Source: CAYNSX01 sp964400165
Lineage (GTDB): Bacteria; Armatimonadota; Hebobacteria; CAYNSX01
Direction: 5' to 3'
Length of the DNA stretch: 64,000 bases
Assembly: GCA_964400165.1 (NCBI GenBank)
Contig: CAYNSX010000001.1
Span: 1-64,000, forward strand
The stretch's first letter is position 1, and each line of letters begins with the position of its first letter. Of this stretch, positions 35,222 through 42,563 are shown piece after piece. The notes beneath the pieces were generated by a model, which saw only the letters and a list, made by a program, of their open reading frames with translations, was not told the origin of the DNA and made no database searches. Both the position numbers and the translations under genes were made by a program.

Positions 35222-35736
35222 CCGGCCTGCCGGAAGCGCTCGCGGTAGCGGCGGCCCTCTTCGACATAGTGCTTCCAGCCGCGGGCGATGCGCTCCGTCT
35301 CTTCCGGTTTCACCGGCCGGACGACCTTCGCCGGCAGGCCGAGCGCCAGCATGCCGGCGGGAATCTCCACCCCTTCGGGGACGAGTGCGCCGGCGCCGAC
35401 GATGGCACCCGCGCCGACTTTGGAACCGTTGAGCAAGATGGCGCCCATGCCGATCAGGCAGTCGTCGCCGATGGTGCAGCCGTGCAAGATGACGCGGTGG
35501 CCGACGGTGACGCGGCTGCCGACGATGCAGGGCAAGTTGGTGTCCTGATGCACGACCGTCAGGTCTTGCAGGTTGGTGCATTCACCCACGACCACCGCGG
35601 CCATATCGGCGCGGATGACGGTGCCGAACCAGACGCTGCAATCGCGCCCGAGAGTGACATCGCCGTAGATGCCGGCGCTGGGCGCGACGAAGACGCTGGG
35701 GTGAATGACGGGTTCGTTCTGCAAGTGCTCGGCCAT
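35218..35736 (-). CDS. Gamma-carbonic anhydrase-like hexapeptide protein
   Basis: A 172-residue left-handed beta-helix protein. The hexapeptide repeats (VTLGRDCSVWFGTVIRAD, CIVGSRVTVGHRVILHGCTIGDDCLIGMGAILLNGSKVGAGAIVGAGALV) and the three metal His (VVHQD, VGHRVILHG) are those of the YrdA/PaaY/CamH gamma-carbonic-anhydrase group. Activity as a carbonic anhydrase is not assured for this subgroup. First gene of a minus-strand operon, divergent from midA with a 38-bp gap. Confidence 0.88.
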   Translation of the reverse strand: MAEHLQNEPVIHPSVFVAPSAGIYGDVTLGRDCSVWFGTVIRADMAAVVVGECTNLQDLTVVHQDTNLPCIVGSRVTVGHRVILHGCTIGDDCLIGMGAILLNGSKVGAGAIVGAGALVPEGVEIPAGMLALGLPAKVVRPVKPEETERIARGWKHYVEEGRRYRERFRQAG

Positions 35737-35741
35737 GGCGC

Positions 35742-35747
35742 TATGAT
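35742..35747 (+). promoter_or_regulatory. Probable -10 box for the MidA-like gene
   Basis: TATGAT lies 27 bp before the chosen GTG at 35775 within the short divergent region. No good -35 is seen. The box argues against the GTG at 35751, which would leave almost no leader. Confidence 0.35.
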
Positions 35748-35774
35748 AGAGTGCGTCAACTCCGGAGTCACCCT

Positions 35775-36878
35775 GTGCCGCGCGACGAACCCACGGGCAC
35801 TATCCCGCAACTGGCCGCCTTCCTGAAGCAGCGCATCGCCCTGCAGGGGCCGCTGACCTTCGCCGAGTTCATGGACACGGCGCTGTATCACCCGAACTTC
35901 GGCTATTACACGCGGACAATGCGGCAGATCGGGCCGGCGGGCGACTACCTCACGGCGCCGGAGGTGCATCCGGCGTTCGGGCGGCTGCTCGGGCGCTGGG
36001 CGCAGGGGCGGTGGGAGGCGATGGGCTGGCCGCCGAGCTTCCAGGTCATCGAGGGCGGGCCGGGGACGGGCGCGCTGGCGCGGGGGGTGTTCGAGTGGGC
36101 CGCCGGGCATCCGGATTTTCTGGCGGCGCTGGAGTATGTGCTGGTCGAGAAGAGCGGGCCGCTGGCGAACCGGCAGCGGCGGACGCTGGGGCCGTTCGCG
36201 GCGCGGTGCCGGTGGGCGGAGTCGCTGGCGAGCGAAGCGAGCGGGAGCGCGACGGGCTGTTTCCTGTCGAACGAACTGTTCGATGCGCTGGCGGTGCACC
36301 GCGTCGTGAACGAGGACGGACGGTTGCGCGAAGTGTTCGTGACTTGGGACGGCCAGGACTTTCACGAGCAGATTGGGGAATTGAGCACGCCGGCGCTCGC
36401 AGAATACTTGGCGGATGCGGGTGCGACGCTGGCGCCCGGGCGGCGGTTCACGGTCGGCCTGGCAGCGAACGAGATGCTGCGCGACATCGCGCGCGTGCTG
36501 CGGGCGGGCTGGGTGCTGACGATCGACTTCGGCGGGACGACGGAGGAACTGCTGGCGCGCCAGGACGATGGGCTAGTCTGTTTTGCGCGGCACACAGTGA
36601 ACGCGGACCCGTACCGCGACATCGGCAATCAGGATGTGATGGCGCGCGTGAACTTCACCGCGCTCCAGCGGTTCGGCGAGCGGATGCTGTTGCGCACCGA
36701 GGCCTACACGACGCAGCGGGAATTTCTCGAGGGGCTGGGCCTGCACGACCTGATCGAGTCGGTGGACGAACTGCCGCTCTCGCGGCGTGAGGCCTGGGGA
36801 CACCGGAAGGCGCTGTTGCAACTAGCCGAGGCGGGGCAGTTCGGCGAGATGCGGGTGCTGGTGCAGCGGCGGGCGTGA
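35775..36878 (+). CDS. MidA/NDUFAF7-type class I SAM-dependent methyltransferase
   Basis: A 367-residue member of the family whose eukaryotic member methylates Arg in a complex I subunit. Typical motifs: FMDTALYHPNFGYYTR near the start, SAM-binding VIEGGPGTGALARGV, FLSNELFDALAVHRVV and IDFGGTTEELLARQDDGLVCFARHTVN. GTG 35775 is chosen with GGAG 8 bp upstream. Bacterial substrates are not established. Confidence 0.88.
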   Translation: MPRDEPTGTIPQLAAFLKQRIALQGPLTFAEFMDTALYHPNFGYYTRTMRQIGPAGDYLTAPEVHPAFGRLLGRWAQGRWEAMGWPPSFQVIEGGPGTGALARGVFEWAAGHPDFLAALEYVLVEKSGPLANRQRRTLGPFAARCRWAESLASEASGSATGCFLSNELFDALAVHRVVNEDGRLREVFVTWDGQDFHEQIGELSTPALAEYLADAGATLAPGRRFTVGLAANEMLRDIARVLRAGWVLTIDFGGTTEELLARQDDGLVCFARHTVNADPYRDIGNQDVMARVNFTALQRFGERMLLRTEAYTTQREFLEGLGLHDLIESVDELPLSRREAWGHRKALLQLAEAGQFGEMRVLVQRRA

Positions 36879-36882
36879 CCTC

Positions 36883-36935
36883 TCCCCCTGGCCCCCTCTC
36901 CAACAAGTGGAGAGGGGAGGAGGGTGACCTCGGGG
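36883..36935. repeat. Family A repeat
   Basis: CCCCTCTCCA-ACAAG-TGGAGAGGGG palindrome with flanking C-rich and G-rich modules, directly after the midA stop. Same family as the copies at 44550 and 57865. Confidence 0.65.
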
Positions 36936-36962
36936 TGGGTGGTAAGAGGCGGCAATGGTGGT

Positions 36963-37370
36963 ATGCTCTTACCGGTGAAGGCGAAGAACCGATCGGGGTC
37001 AGCGTCAGGCAGCGAACGGGGCGGTTTCAAACTCCGGGTTCTCTTTGCGCGGCTTCCGGACTGCCGTTACCAAGCGCACTGCCTCGAGTTCGACATCGTG
37101 ACCGAGGCGGCCACCCTGGAAGCAGCCAAGGACGACATGCACGACCTGATTGCCGCCTACTTGGCCAGCGTTGCTGAAGCAGAAGACTGGGAGCACATGA
37201 TGTTTCAGGCGCCGGCGGAAGTGTGGGATCGATTCAACGCCGCCGACCACATCGGGGAAATCGAGTTCGATCTGCCGTTTGAATTGAAGCCGCTCGGGGG
37301 CAACGGACCGGCATTCCATGCGCCGATCCGCGGCGCCGAAGTGAGGGAGTCGAAAGCCACTTATGCCTAG
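36963..37370 (+). CDS. HicB-like antitoxin
   Basis: A 135-residue protein whose core FKLRVLFARLPDCRYQAHCLEFDIVTEAATLEAAKDDMHDLIAAYLASV is the HicB/UPF0150 fold (partial RNase H fold), with an added acidic C-terminal part. No separate HTH or ribbon-helix-helix is evident. The start at ATG 36963 is weakly supported. A shortened HicA-like frame follows, so the toxin seems lost and this is an orphan antitoxin. Confidence 0.65.
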   Translation: MLLPVKAKNRSGSASGSERGGFKLRVLFARLPDCRYQAHCLEFDIVTEAATLEAAKDDMHDLIAAYLASVAEAEDWEHMMFQAPAEVWDRFNAADHIGEIEFDLPFELKPLGGNGPAFHAPIRGAEVRESKATYA

Positions 37371-37403
37371 GGCGCACCCGATGCGCCCGAGCGTCCGGGA
37401 TTG

Positions 37404-37520
37404 ATGCGGGGGCCGCGCTACCCGATCAAAAATCACCCGGCACAGGACTTGGGCATTGGGACTATGTTGGCGGCACTTCGGCGCTTTGGGATTGATAAGG
37501 ATGAGTTTTTCGCGAAGTAA
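37404..37520 (+). pseudogene. HicA-like toxin remnant (C-terminal half)
   Basis: A 38-codon frame encodes PIKNHPAQDLGIGTMLAALRRFGIDKDEF, matching the C-terminal half of HicA/YcfA proteins (the usual VPxHxxxDLxxGTLRxILRxxGIxxxEF pattern). The N-terminal half with the catalytic His of GSHxxF is missing. An unrelated 13-codon frame overlaps the hicB stop. It is too short to be an active interferase. Confidence 0.6.
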
Positions 37521-37528
37521 CGACGCGC

Positions 37529-37586
37529 CTAGTGATTCAGCGCCGCGTCGAGTTCTTCGAGTTCGTTGACGGCGCGGACGAGCCAG
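37529..37586 (-). pseudogene. C-terminal fragment of a second GH15-like gene, cut by assembly gap
   Basis: Read on the minus strand this encodes WLVRAVNELEELDAALNH plus a TAG stop, identical in protein to the end of the GH15-like gene at 37735 but with silent third-base changes in the two Ala codons and a different stop codon. The sequence then enters the N run. It is a diverged paralog's end or a strain-variant contig end. Confidence 0.7.
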
Positions 37587-37596
37587 NNNNNNNNNN
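37587..37596. other. Assembly gap (10 N)
   Basis: Ten undetermined bases join two contigs. The right contig starts with CTTCGAGTTCGTTG, also present just left of the gap, so the join lies in repeated sequence and its true size and content are unknown. Confidence 0.98.
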
Positions 37597-37734
37597 CTTC
37601 GAGTTCGTTGTGGGTAGCGCCGGCCTCCAGGCCGGTTCCTTTCTGTCGTAGGAACAGCACCCCGGTTGCGACCGGGGCGGTACTGTCCCCTCCCCCGACC
37701 CCTCCCCATTTCCGAGGAGAGGGGAGTTACGGGG
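37597..37734. repeat. Hairpins and family A repeat
   Basis: GCCGGCCT-CC-AGGCCGG hairpin (about 37619-37635), then CCCCGGT-TGCG-ACCGGGG (about 37660-37677) inside a TCGTAGGA...-type element like that at 47447, and a family A C-rich/G-rich block (37683-37732). No gene is seen. Confidence 0.6.
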
Positions 37735-39609
37735 TTAGTGATTCAGTGCGGCGTCGAGTTCTTCGAGTTCGTTGACGGCGCGGACGAGCCAGGCGAGGCC
37801 CCACAGGGACGGAAACTCGGTGCCGCTGATTTGCTCTTCCATCAGCAGGCCGGTCGGTGACGCCGCGGCCTGGACGGCGCGCAGGTATTCGACGCCGCGC
37901 GCCCGGGCGAGGCGGGCTTGCTCGGGGCGCATAATCGTGTAACTGGCGGCGAGGCGCAGGTGGGCGCGGGCGAGCCAGAGGGTGGCGATGAGCGGCCGCG
38001 GCGTGTTGACGCACAGGCCCGCCGAGTCTTCCTGATTGCGGATGGCGCTTTCGACCCACTGGATGGTCGCCTCGAAGCGGGTGCGCTGCGCGTCGTCGGC
38101 GAGGTCGAGGACGCGGAACGGGACGGCGAGGCCGAGGATGTCGCAATCAGCTTTGGGATGCAGGGTGCGCTCGGCGATGAGGCCGCGGGTGAAGTGGGCG
38201 CCGTCCCACAAGTGCTCGAAGACGGCGCCGCGGACGCGGCGGGCGAGCGCTTCGCAGCCGGCGGAGAGCGTGGACTCGCCGACGAAGTCGGCGAAACTGC
38301 CAACGGCCTGGAAAGCGCCGACCAGGCAGGCGTTGGAGAGCGCCCAGGTGCCGGTGTCCGAACCCCAGATGTCGCGCGTCGGAAGATGCAGGGAGCGTTC
38401 GTCGAGCGAGGCGATGAGGAATTCGGCGGCATCGTTGATTCCGCGCCAGGAGGCCTCGACGAAGCCGAGTTGGTCAAGTTCCGAGAGGCGCGACCAGTAG
38501 CGGTGCATTCCGTAGAGCAGCCAGGCGGTCGGCTTGACGCGGGGCATTTCGGCCCAGCCCGCGGCGCTGGGGCCGCGCTCGCCGGTGCTCCAATAGTCCG
38601 CTTCCCAGAAGCCGCCTTCGGCCTGGACTTTGAGCGCCCACTCGAAGACACGGCCTGCCAGGTCGCGCAGGCCGGCGGCGCCCATGGCGCCGGCGGCTTC
38701 GACGGCATCGCGCAGGCCGCAAACGGGATAGCCGCCGGGCTCGGCCGGGGCGACGAGGCAGCCGCGCTCCTCATCGAGGAGCAGGCGCAGGGCGAGGAGC
38801 GAGCGCAGGTAGAGTTCCTGCAGTCCGGCATCGACGCGCGGGTAGCGCAGTTTGGCGCACCAGACTTCCCAATGCGAATTCGTGACGCGCTCGAGCCATT
38901 CGTGGCCGCGCTCGAGGGCGCGGGCGACGCGGTCGCGCGCGAGCAGCGCGTCGGACTCGGCGCCGAGGTAGAGGACGCGCCGGACGCGCCCGCCCGGGTC
39001 GAGGGCGAGGTCCCAGGCGACGGCGCTGTCCACTTCGCCGCTGCACGGGCCGGCGCCGGTGAGCGCGCCGCGCTCGATGGCGGTGCGCGCCGAGTCGCCT
39101 TCGCCGGCGCAGCCGAGGTGGACAGCGTCGAAGGCATCGCCGCCCCAGGCGAGGGCGCGGTTGCGCCAGCACTGGACGACGGAGCCGTCGGTGGTGCGAT
39201 GGAGGGTGTTGCGGTCGCTGTGCTCGCCGACGCAGAGTCGCAAGTACTGATAGGCGGTGCACTCGATCCGCTGCTTGCTGTCGTTCTGGAATTCGAAGAT
39301 GCGGGTGAGCACGCTGCGGGCGGGATGGACAAGGTCGGTGATTTCGATGACGAGGCCGGTGCCCGAATGGATGAGGCGGCTGACGAGGATGTTGCGGTGG
39401 GTCACATACTGCTGCACGACCGTCCAGGCGGGGTCATCGGTCCAGACCGCGGGGCCGCTGCCGAAGCGGAGGGCGAGGGCGCTGTCGCCGATGTGCTGGG
39501 CGAAATCGAGGTGCGGGTAATAGAGCGCCGCCAGTTCCGCCCGGGGGCCGATCGCGGCCAGGAACCGGGAGTTGCCGACGATGGAGGCAGCGCCAGTTGC
39601 GGTTTTCAA
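37735..39609 (-). CDS. GH15-like (alpha/alpha)6-barrel glycosidase-related protein
   Basis: A 624-residue protein. The N-terminal part SIVGNSRFLAAIGPRAELAALYYPHLDF and ..ALALRFGSGPAVW is the beta-sandwich start of prokaryotic GH15 glucoamylase/glucodextranase-like proteins; the rest is a helical barrel with aromatic-rich GGFWEADYW and DIWGSDTGTWALSNACLVGAF. In active GH15 enzymes the general acid lies in an LWEE-type motif; here the matching stretch reads IWGSD, so activity is uncertain. It starts at a TTG overlapping the stop of the peptidase C26 gene (TTGA). Confidence 0.65.
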   Translation of the reverse strand: MKTATGAASIVGNSRFLAAIGPRAELAALYYPHLDFAQHIGDSALALRFGSGPAVWTDDPAWTVVQQYVTHRNILVSRLIHSGTGLVIEITDLVHPARSVLTRIFEFQNDSKQRIECTAYQYLRLCVGEHSDRNTLHRTTDGSVVQCWRNRALAWGGDAFDAVHLGCAGEGDSARTAIERGALTGAGPCSGEVDSAVAWDLALDPGGRVRRVLYLGAESDALLARDRVARALERGHEWLERVTNSHWEVWCAKLRYPRVDAGLQELYLRSLLALRLLLDEERGCLVAPAEPGGYPVCGLRDAVEAAGAMGAAGLRDLAGRVFEWALKVQAEGGFWEADYWSTGERGPSAAGWAEMPRVKPTAWLLYGMHRYWSRLSELDQLGFVEASWRGINDAAEFLIASLDERSLHLPTRDIWGSDTGTWALSNACLVGAFQAVGSFADFVGESTLSAGCEALARRVRGAVFEHLWDGAHFTRGLIAERTLHPKADCDILGLAVPFRVLDLADDAQRTRFEATIQWVESAIRNQEDSAGLCVNTPRPLIATLWLARAHLRLAASYTIMRPEQARLARARGVEYLRAVQAAASPTGLLMEEQISGTEFPSLWGLAWLVRAVNELEELDAALNH

Positions 39610-40340
39610 GCCGCGGTTTTCTTCGCCGACCGCGTGTCGAACTCCTGTTGCACCGCCGCGACGAAGGCGTCGAAGAGCCGCGCGTGGTGCTCGTGCTGGT
39701 CCCACAAGTCTTCGGGGTGCCAATGGACGCCGACCCAGAACGGATGCTCTCCGGCCTCGAGCGCTTCGATGGTGTCGTCCTCTGCCCAACCGACTGGGAC
39801 CTGGCCCTCGCCGACATCAGCGATGCCCTGATGATGGCAGGAATTGGTGCGGAGTTGCGTGACGCCGACGGCCTGCGCGACGCGCGACTCAGGCGCCAGG
39901 CGCACTTGATGCACGACCTCGCAGCGGCGCGCGCCTTGCGCGTGATCCATGCCGGATTCATCGAGGAGGTGCTGCACGAGGTCGCCGCCCGCGGCGACCG
40001 CCATCATCTGACAGCCGCGGCAGAGGCCCATCGTCGGAATGCCCTGGGCGCGGGCATAACCGACGGCGGCGAGTTCCATCTCATCGCGCGCCGGGTCGAT
40101 GCCCGCCGTCTTGGGGTGTGGTTCCTGGTCGTAAAGTGCGGGGTCGATGTCGCCGCCGCCGGTGAGCAGCATCCCGTCCGTGTCAGCGAGCGCGTCCTCG
40201 ATGTCGCCGTCCTCGGGCCTAAACACGCGGACGCCCATGCCCCTCTTCTTCAGGGGCTTGCAGTAGCGCTCGGTGACGGCGTCTTCCTCGGCACCGCCGA
40301 GCGACTTCGTCCCGCGTAACACCAGAATTTCTGCTGCCAT
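39606..40340 (-). CDS. Peptidase C26 / gamma-glutamyl-GABA hydrolase-like class I amidotransferase
   Basis: A 244-residue glutamine-amidotransferase-fold hydrolase of the PuuD type: LLTGGGDIDPALY, nucleophile Cys107 in GLCRGCQMMAVAAGG, and GVHWHPED with the catalytic His. PuuD-like enzymes cleave gamma-glutamyl bonds; the true substrate is unknown. ATG 40340 with AGGA upstream is preferred to GTG 40346. The downstream GH15-like gene is translationally coupled. Confidence 0.85.
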   Translation of the reverse strand: MAAEILVLRGTKSLGGAEEDAVTERYCKPLKKRGMGVRVFRPEDGDIEDALADTDGMLLTGGGDIDPALYDQEPHPKTAGIDPARDEMELAAVGYARAQGIPTMGLCRGCQMMAVAAGGDLVQHLLDESGMDHAQGARRCEVVHQVRLAPESRVAQAVGVTQLRTNSCHHQGIADVGEGQVPVGWAEDDTIEALEAGEHPFWVGVHWHPEDLWDQHEHHARLFDAFVAAVQQEFDTRSAKKTAA

Positions 40341-40361
40341 ACGCACCGTCCTAGCCGGAAA

Positions 40362-40523
40362 TCAATTCGTGTCAGACTGTTGTTCCGCCGCCCGATAGGT
40401 GCCGGAGACGCTTCCTAACGAACGAAAGACCTGCTTGCCCAGCAGCCCGATCAAGATGAGCCCGAGCGCGACCAGGGCGGCGATGCCCAGCCGGCGCACC
40501 CAGGGCTCCCAATCTTCGTGCAT
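40362..40523 (-). CDS. Small single-pass membrane protein
   Basis: A 53-residue protein: charged N-terminus (MHEDWEPWVRR), one membrane helix (LGIAALVALGLILIGLLG) and a short polar tail. GGAG lies about 8 bp before the ATG. No family is recognised. It is divergent from the DtxR-like repressor promoter, so the operator at 40598 might affect it too. Confidence 0.5.
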   Translation of the reverse strand: MHEDWEPWVRRLGIAALVALGLILIGLLGKQVFRSLGSVSGTYRAAEQQSDTN

Positions 40524-40569
40524 CGGGGTCTCCGCCTGCCATTCTACCGCCTGCTTCAACGCCCCGATG

Positions 40570-40598
40570 TTGACACCCGGCCCGGCTGGCGCTACTGT
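40570..40598 (+). promoter_or_regulatory. Sigma70-type promoter of the dtxR-FTR1 operon
   Basis: A perfect -35 TTGACA (40570-40575), 17-bp spacer and -10 TACTGT (40593-40598). The last base of the -10 is the first base of the operator that follows, so repressor binding would block the start region. Confidence 0.6.
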
Positions 40599-40611
40599 TA
40601 GGCACACCTAA
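40598..40611 (+). promoter_or_regulatory. DtxR/MntR-type operator
   Basis: TTAGG-CACA-CCTAA, a perfect 5-bp inverted repeat with 4-bp spacer, resembles the TTAGGxxxxxCCTAA cores of DtxR/IdeR/MntR operators. It overlaps the promoter and lies 16 bp before the repressor's own start codon. Confidence 0.65.
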
Positions 40612-40627
40612 ATTGTGGGAGCGGTGG

Positions 40628-41116
40628 ATGGAAATCGCACTCTCACCCATCAGCACCAGCGTCGAGATGTACCTGAAGGAAGCGTACCGGCTGGCGCAAG
40701 TGCAAGGCGTCGTCACGACCACCTCGCTGGCGAAAGCGCTGGGCGTGCGCCCGGCGTCGGTCACCGGGATGCTGCGCAAGTTGGTGGAGCGCGGGCTGGT
40801 GCGGCACGAGCGCTACGGCAAGATTCATCTGACGGACGAGGGCTCGGCCATCGCGGGGATGCTGCTCCGCCGCCATTACCTGTGCATCCGCCTGCTCACC
40901 GATGTCTTGGGAATGGACCCGGCGATTGCCGCGGAACGCGCCAAGTTCCTCGAGCACGCGGTCGATGACGAAGTGGAGAAGCGGCTGGCCTTCCTGCTCG
41001 GGTCGTGCCGCGAACTCTTTGGCGACAACATGAGCCGGCGCCCACTCACCATGCACCGCCCCGGCGCGCTGTTCCGCGGCGATAAGACAACCGCGAAGGA
41101 GGGACCGTCCAGATGA
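40628..41116 (+). CDS. DtxR/MntR-family metal-dependent repressor
   Basis: A 162-residue repressor: winged helix SVEMYLKEAYRLAQVQGVVTTTSLAKALGVRPASVTGMLRKLVERGLVRHERYGKIHLTDEG and dimerization/metal region LLRRHYLCIRLLTDVLGMDP..AERAKFLEHAVDDEVEKRL. This family binds Fe2+ or Mn2+ and represses uptake genes. It lacks the CPHGxPIP segment found in many longer members. GGGAG precedes ATG 40628. The operator overlaps its promoter (autoregulation) and its TGA overlaps the ATG of the FTR1 gene. Confidence 0.88.
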   Translation: MEIALSPISTSVEMYLKEAYRLAQVQGVVTTTSLAKALGVRPASVTGMLRKLVERGLVRHERYGKIHLTDEGSAIAGMLLRRHYLCIRLLTDVLGMDPAIAAERAKFLEHAVDDEVEKRLAFLLGSCRELFGDNMSRRPLTMHRPGALFRGDKTTAKEGPSR

Positions 41117-42333
41117 TCGAGGCATTCACCGTCACCATCCGCGAAGGCATCGAGGCCGCGCTCGTCGTCGGCATCGTGATCGCCTATCTCTGGAAGACCG
41201 GGCGCGTCGACCTGCGCAAGTGGGCCTATGCAGGGCTGGTCATCGCGATTCTCGGCTCCATCGCCACCGCGGTCATTGCGGCGCCGCGCCTGCTGCACGA
41301 AGAGCACATGGCGGCGTTCGAGGGCGGATTTATGTTGGTGGCGGCGCTGTTGGTCGGCTCGATGGCGGTGTGGATGCTGCGCACCGGCAAGCGGATGAAG
41401 TCGGAAATCGAGTCAAGTATGGGCAAGTTCGTGAAGCCGGCGGCGCCCGGCACAAACCTATACGCGGGCTTGGGGCTGATGGCGTTTGTGTTCCTGATGG
41501 TGTACCGCGAGGGCGTCGAGACGGTCATTTTCGTGCTGGCGCAGGCGATGCGGCCCGACGCGGTGGTCTCCTCGCTGGTGAGCGGCGCGGTCGTGGGCGC
41601 GCTGGCGGCGGCGGTCTTCGGGCTACTGTTCGTGCGCGGCAGTTTGCGCATCAACCTCGGATTCTTTTTCAAGATCACCAGCGTGGCGCTGCTGATTCTG
41701 GTGGTGCAACTGACCGCGGTCGGCCTGCTGGAACTGATGGACGGCGGCGTCATCGCCAAGGTGGCGTGGCTCGATGCGCTGCTGGAGCCGTTCGAAACCT
41801 ACGAGCAGTGGATCATCGTCGCGGTCACCGGGATGCTGGCGAGCGTAATTGTGCTGCCGGTCGGGCAGTGGCTGTGGTTCCGGCGCAAGGTGGAGCAGCA
41901 CCGGGCGGACGATGCGCTGATGGCGCTGTGGGCGATGAAGGAAGCGGACCTCGGGGTGCCGACGGAGCCGGTGGATGAACTGCTCGAAATCGCCGGTCCC
42001 GACGCGCTGCACTTCCTGGTGCTGGCGGGCGACGCCTTCCAGCGCGGGCCGCAATACGCGATGACGCCGAAGGGCCTTTCCAAAGCGCGGGGGCTGATTC
42101 GGCGGCACCGGCTGGCGGAGCGCGTCGCCGCCGATGTCTTCAAGATTACGGACGACGCCGAGATTCACGTGTACGCCGAGCGCATCCAGGAAGATATGGC
42201 GCGCGAGGGCGAGGAGCGGCTCTGCACTTCGCTCGGCCACCCGCTGACCTGCCCGCACGGCAGCCCGATCCCCGAGGGGCGCTGCTGCCCGGCGGGCGCG
42301 CCGCGGTTTGCGCAGCCCATTACGGCCGGCTGA
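41113..42333 (+). CDS. FTR1-type iron permease fused to a DtxR-like C-terminal module
   Basis: A 406-residue protein. The first ~260 residues are a seven-helix FTR1/EfeU-like permease with the two ferric-binding motifs REGIE (residues 10-14) and REGVE (about 136). After the last helix (VIVLPVGQWLWF) residues ~275-400 look like a complete DtxR-type regulator: winged-helix-like DALMALWAMKEADLG..YAMTPKGLSKARGLIRRHRLAERVAAD and metal domain EIHVYAERI..EERLCTSLGHPLTCPHGSPIPEGRCC. The attached module could sense cytoplasmic metal and gate the permease. GGAGGG precedes the ATG, which overlaps the repressor stop. Confidence 0.88.
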   Translation: MIEAFTVTIREGIEAALVVGIVIAYLWKTGRVDLRKWAYAGLVIAILGSIATAVIAAPRLLHEEHMAAFEGGFMLVAALLVGSMAVWMLRTGKRMKSEIESSMGKFVKPAAPGTNLYAGLGLMAFVFLMVYREGVETVIFVLAQAMRPDAVVSSLVSGAVVGALAAAVFGLLFVRGSLRINLGFFFKITSVALLILVVQLTAVGLLELMDGGVIAKVAWLDALLEPFETYEQWIIVAVTGMLASVIVLPVGQWLWFRRKVEQHRADDALMALWAMKEADLGVPTEPVDELLEIAGPDALHFLVLAGDAFQRGPQYAMTPKGLSKARGLIRRHRLAERVAADVFKITDDAEIHVYAERIQEDMAREGEERLCTSLGHPLTCPHGSPIPEGRCCPAGAPRFAQPITAG

Positions 42334-42563
42334 CGCCGGCGGCGTGTCACGGGGAAAGTGTCAGGTGTGACGGGAAACAACGGGTAGCAGGGACAGCAAG
42401 GAAGGCCCTGGGGGAGCTCCGGGGCTGGGTGTTTTTGGGGTCTCGGCATCACCCGCTAGCCCGCCTGCGGATTTTTAGTTGAAGTGCCATTGCGAGTAGA
42501 CTAGCCAACTGTGCCAAGGCCTTCGACAAGGAAGGTGAATTCGTCTGAACAAGGAGGGAAGTA

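Noticed and set aside
42334..42563. A gene between FTR1 and the cyclase
   Set aside because: The 230 bp hold a short motif shared with 2884-2910 and the cyclase ribosome-binding site; no convincing frame.
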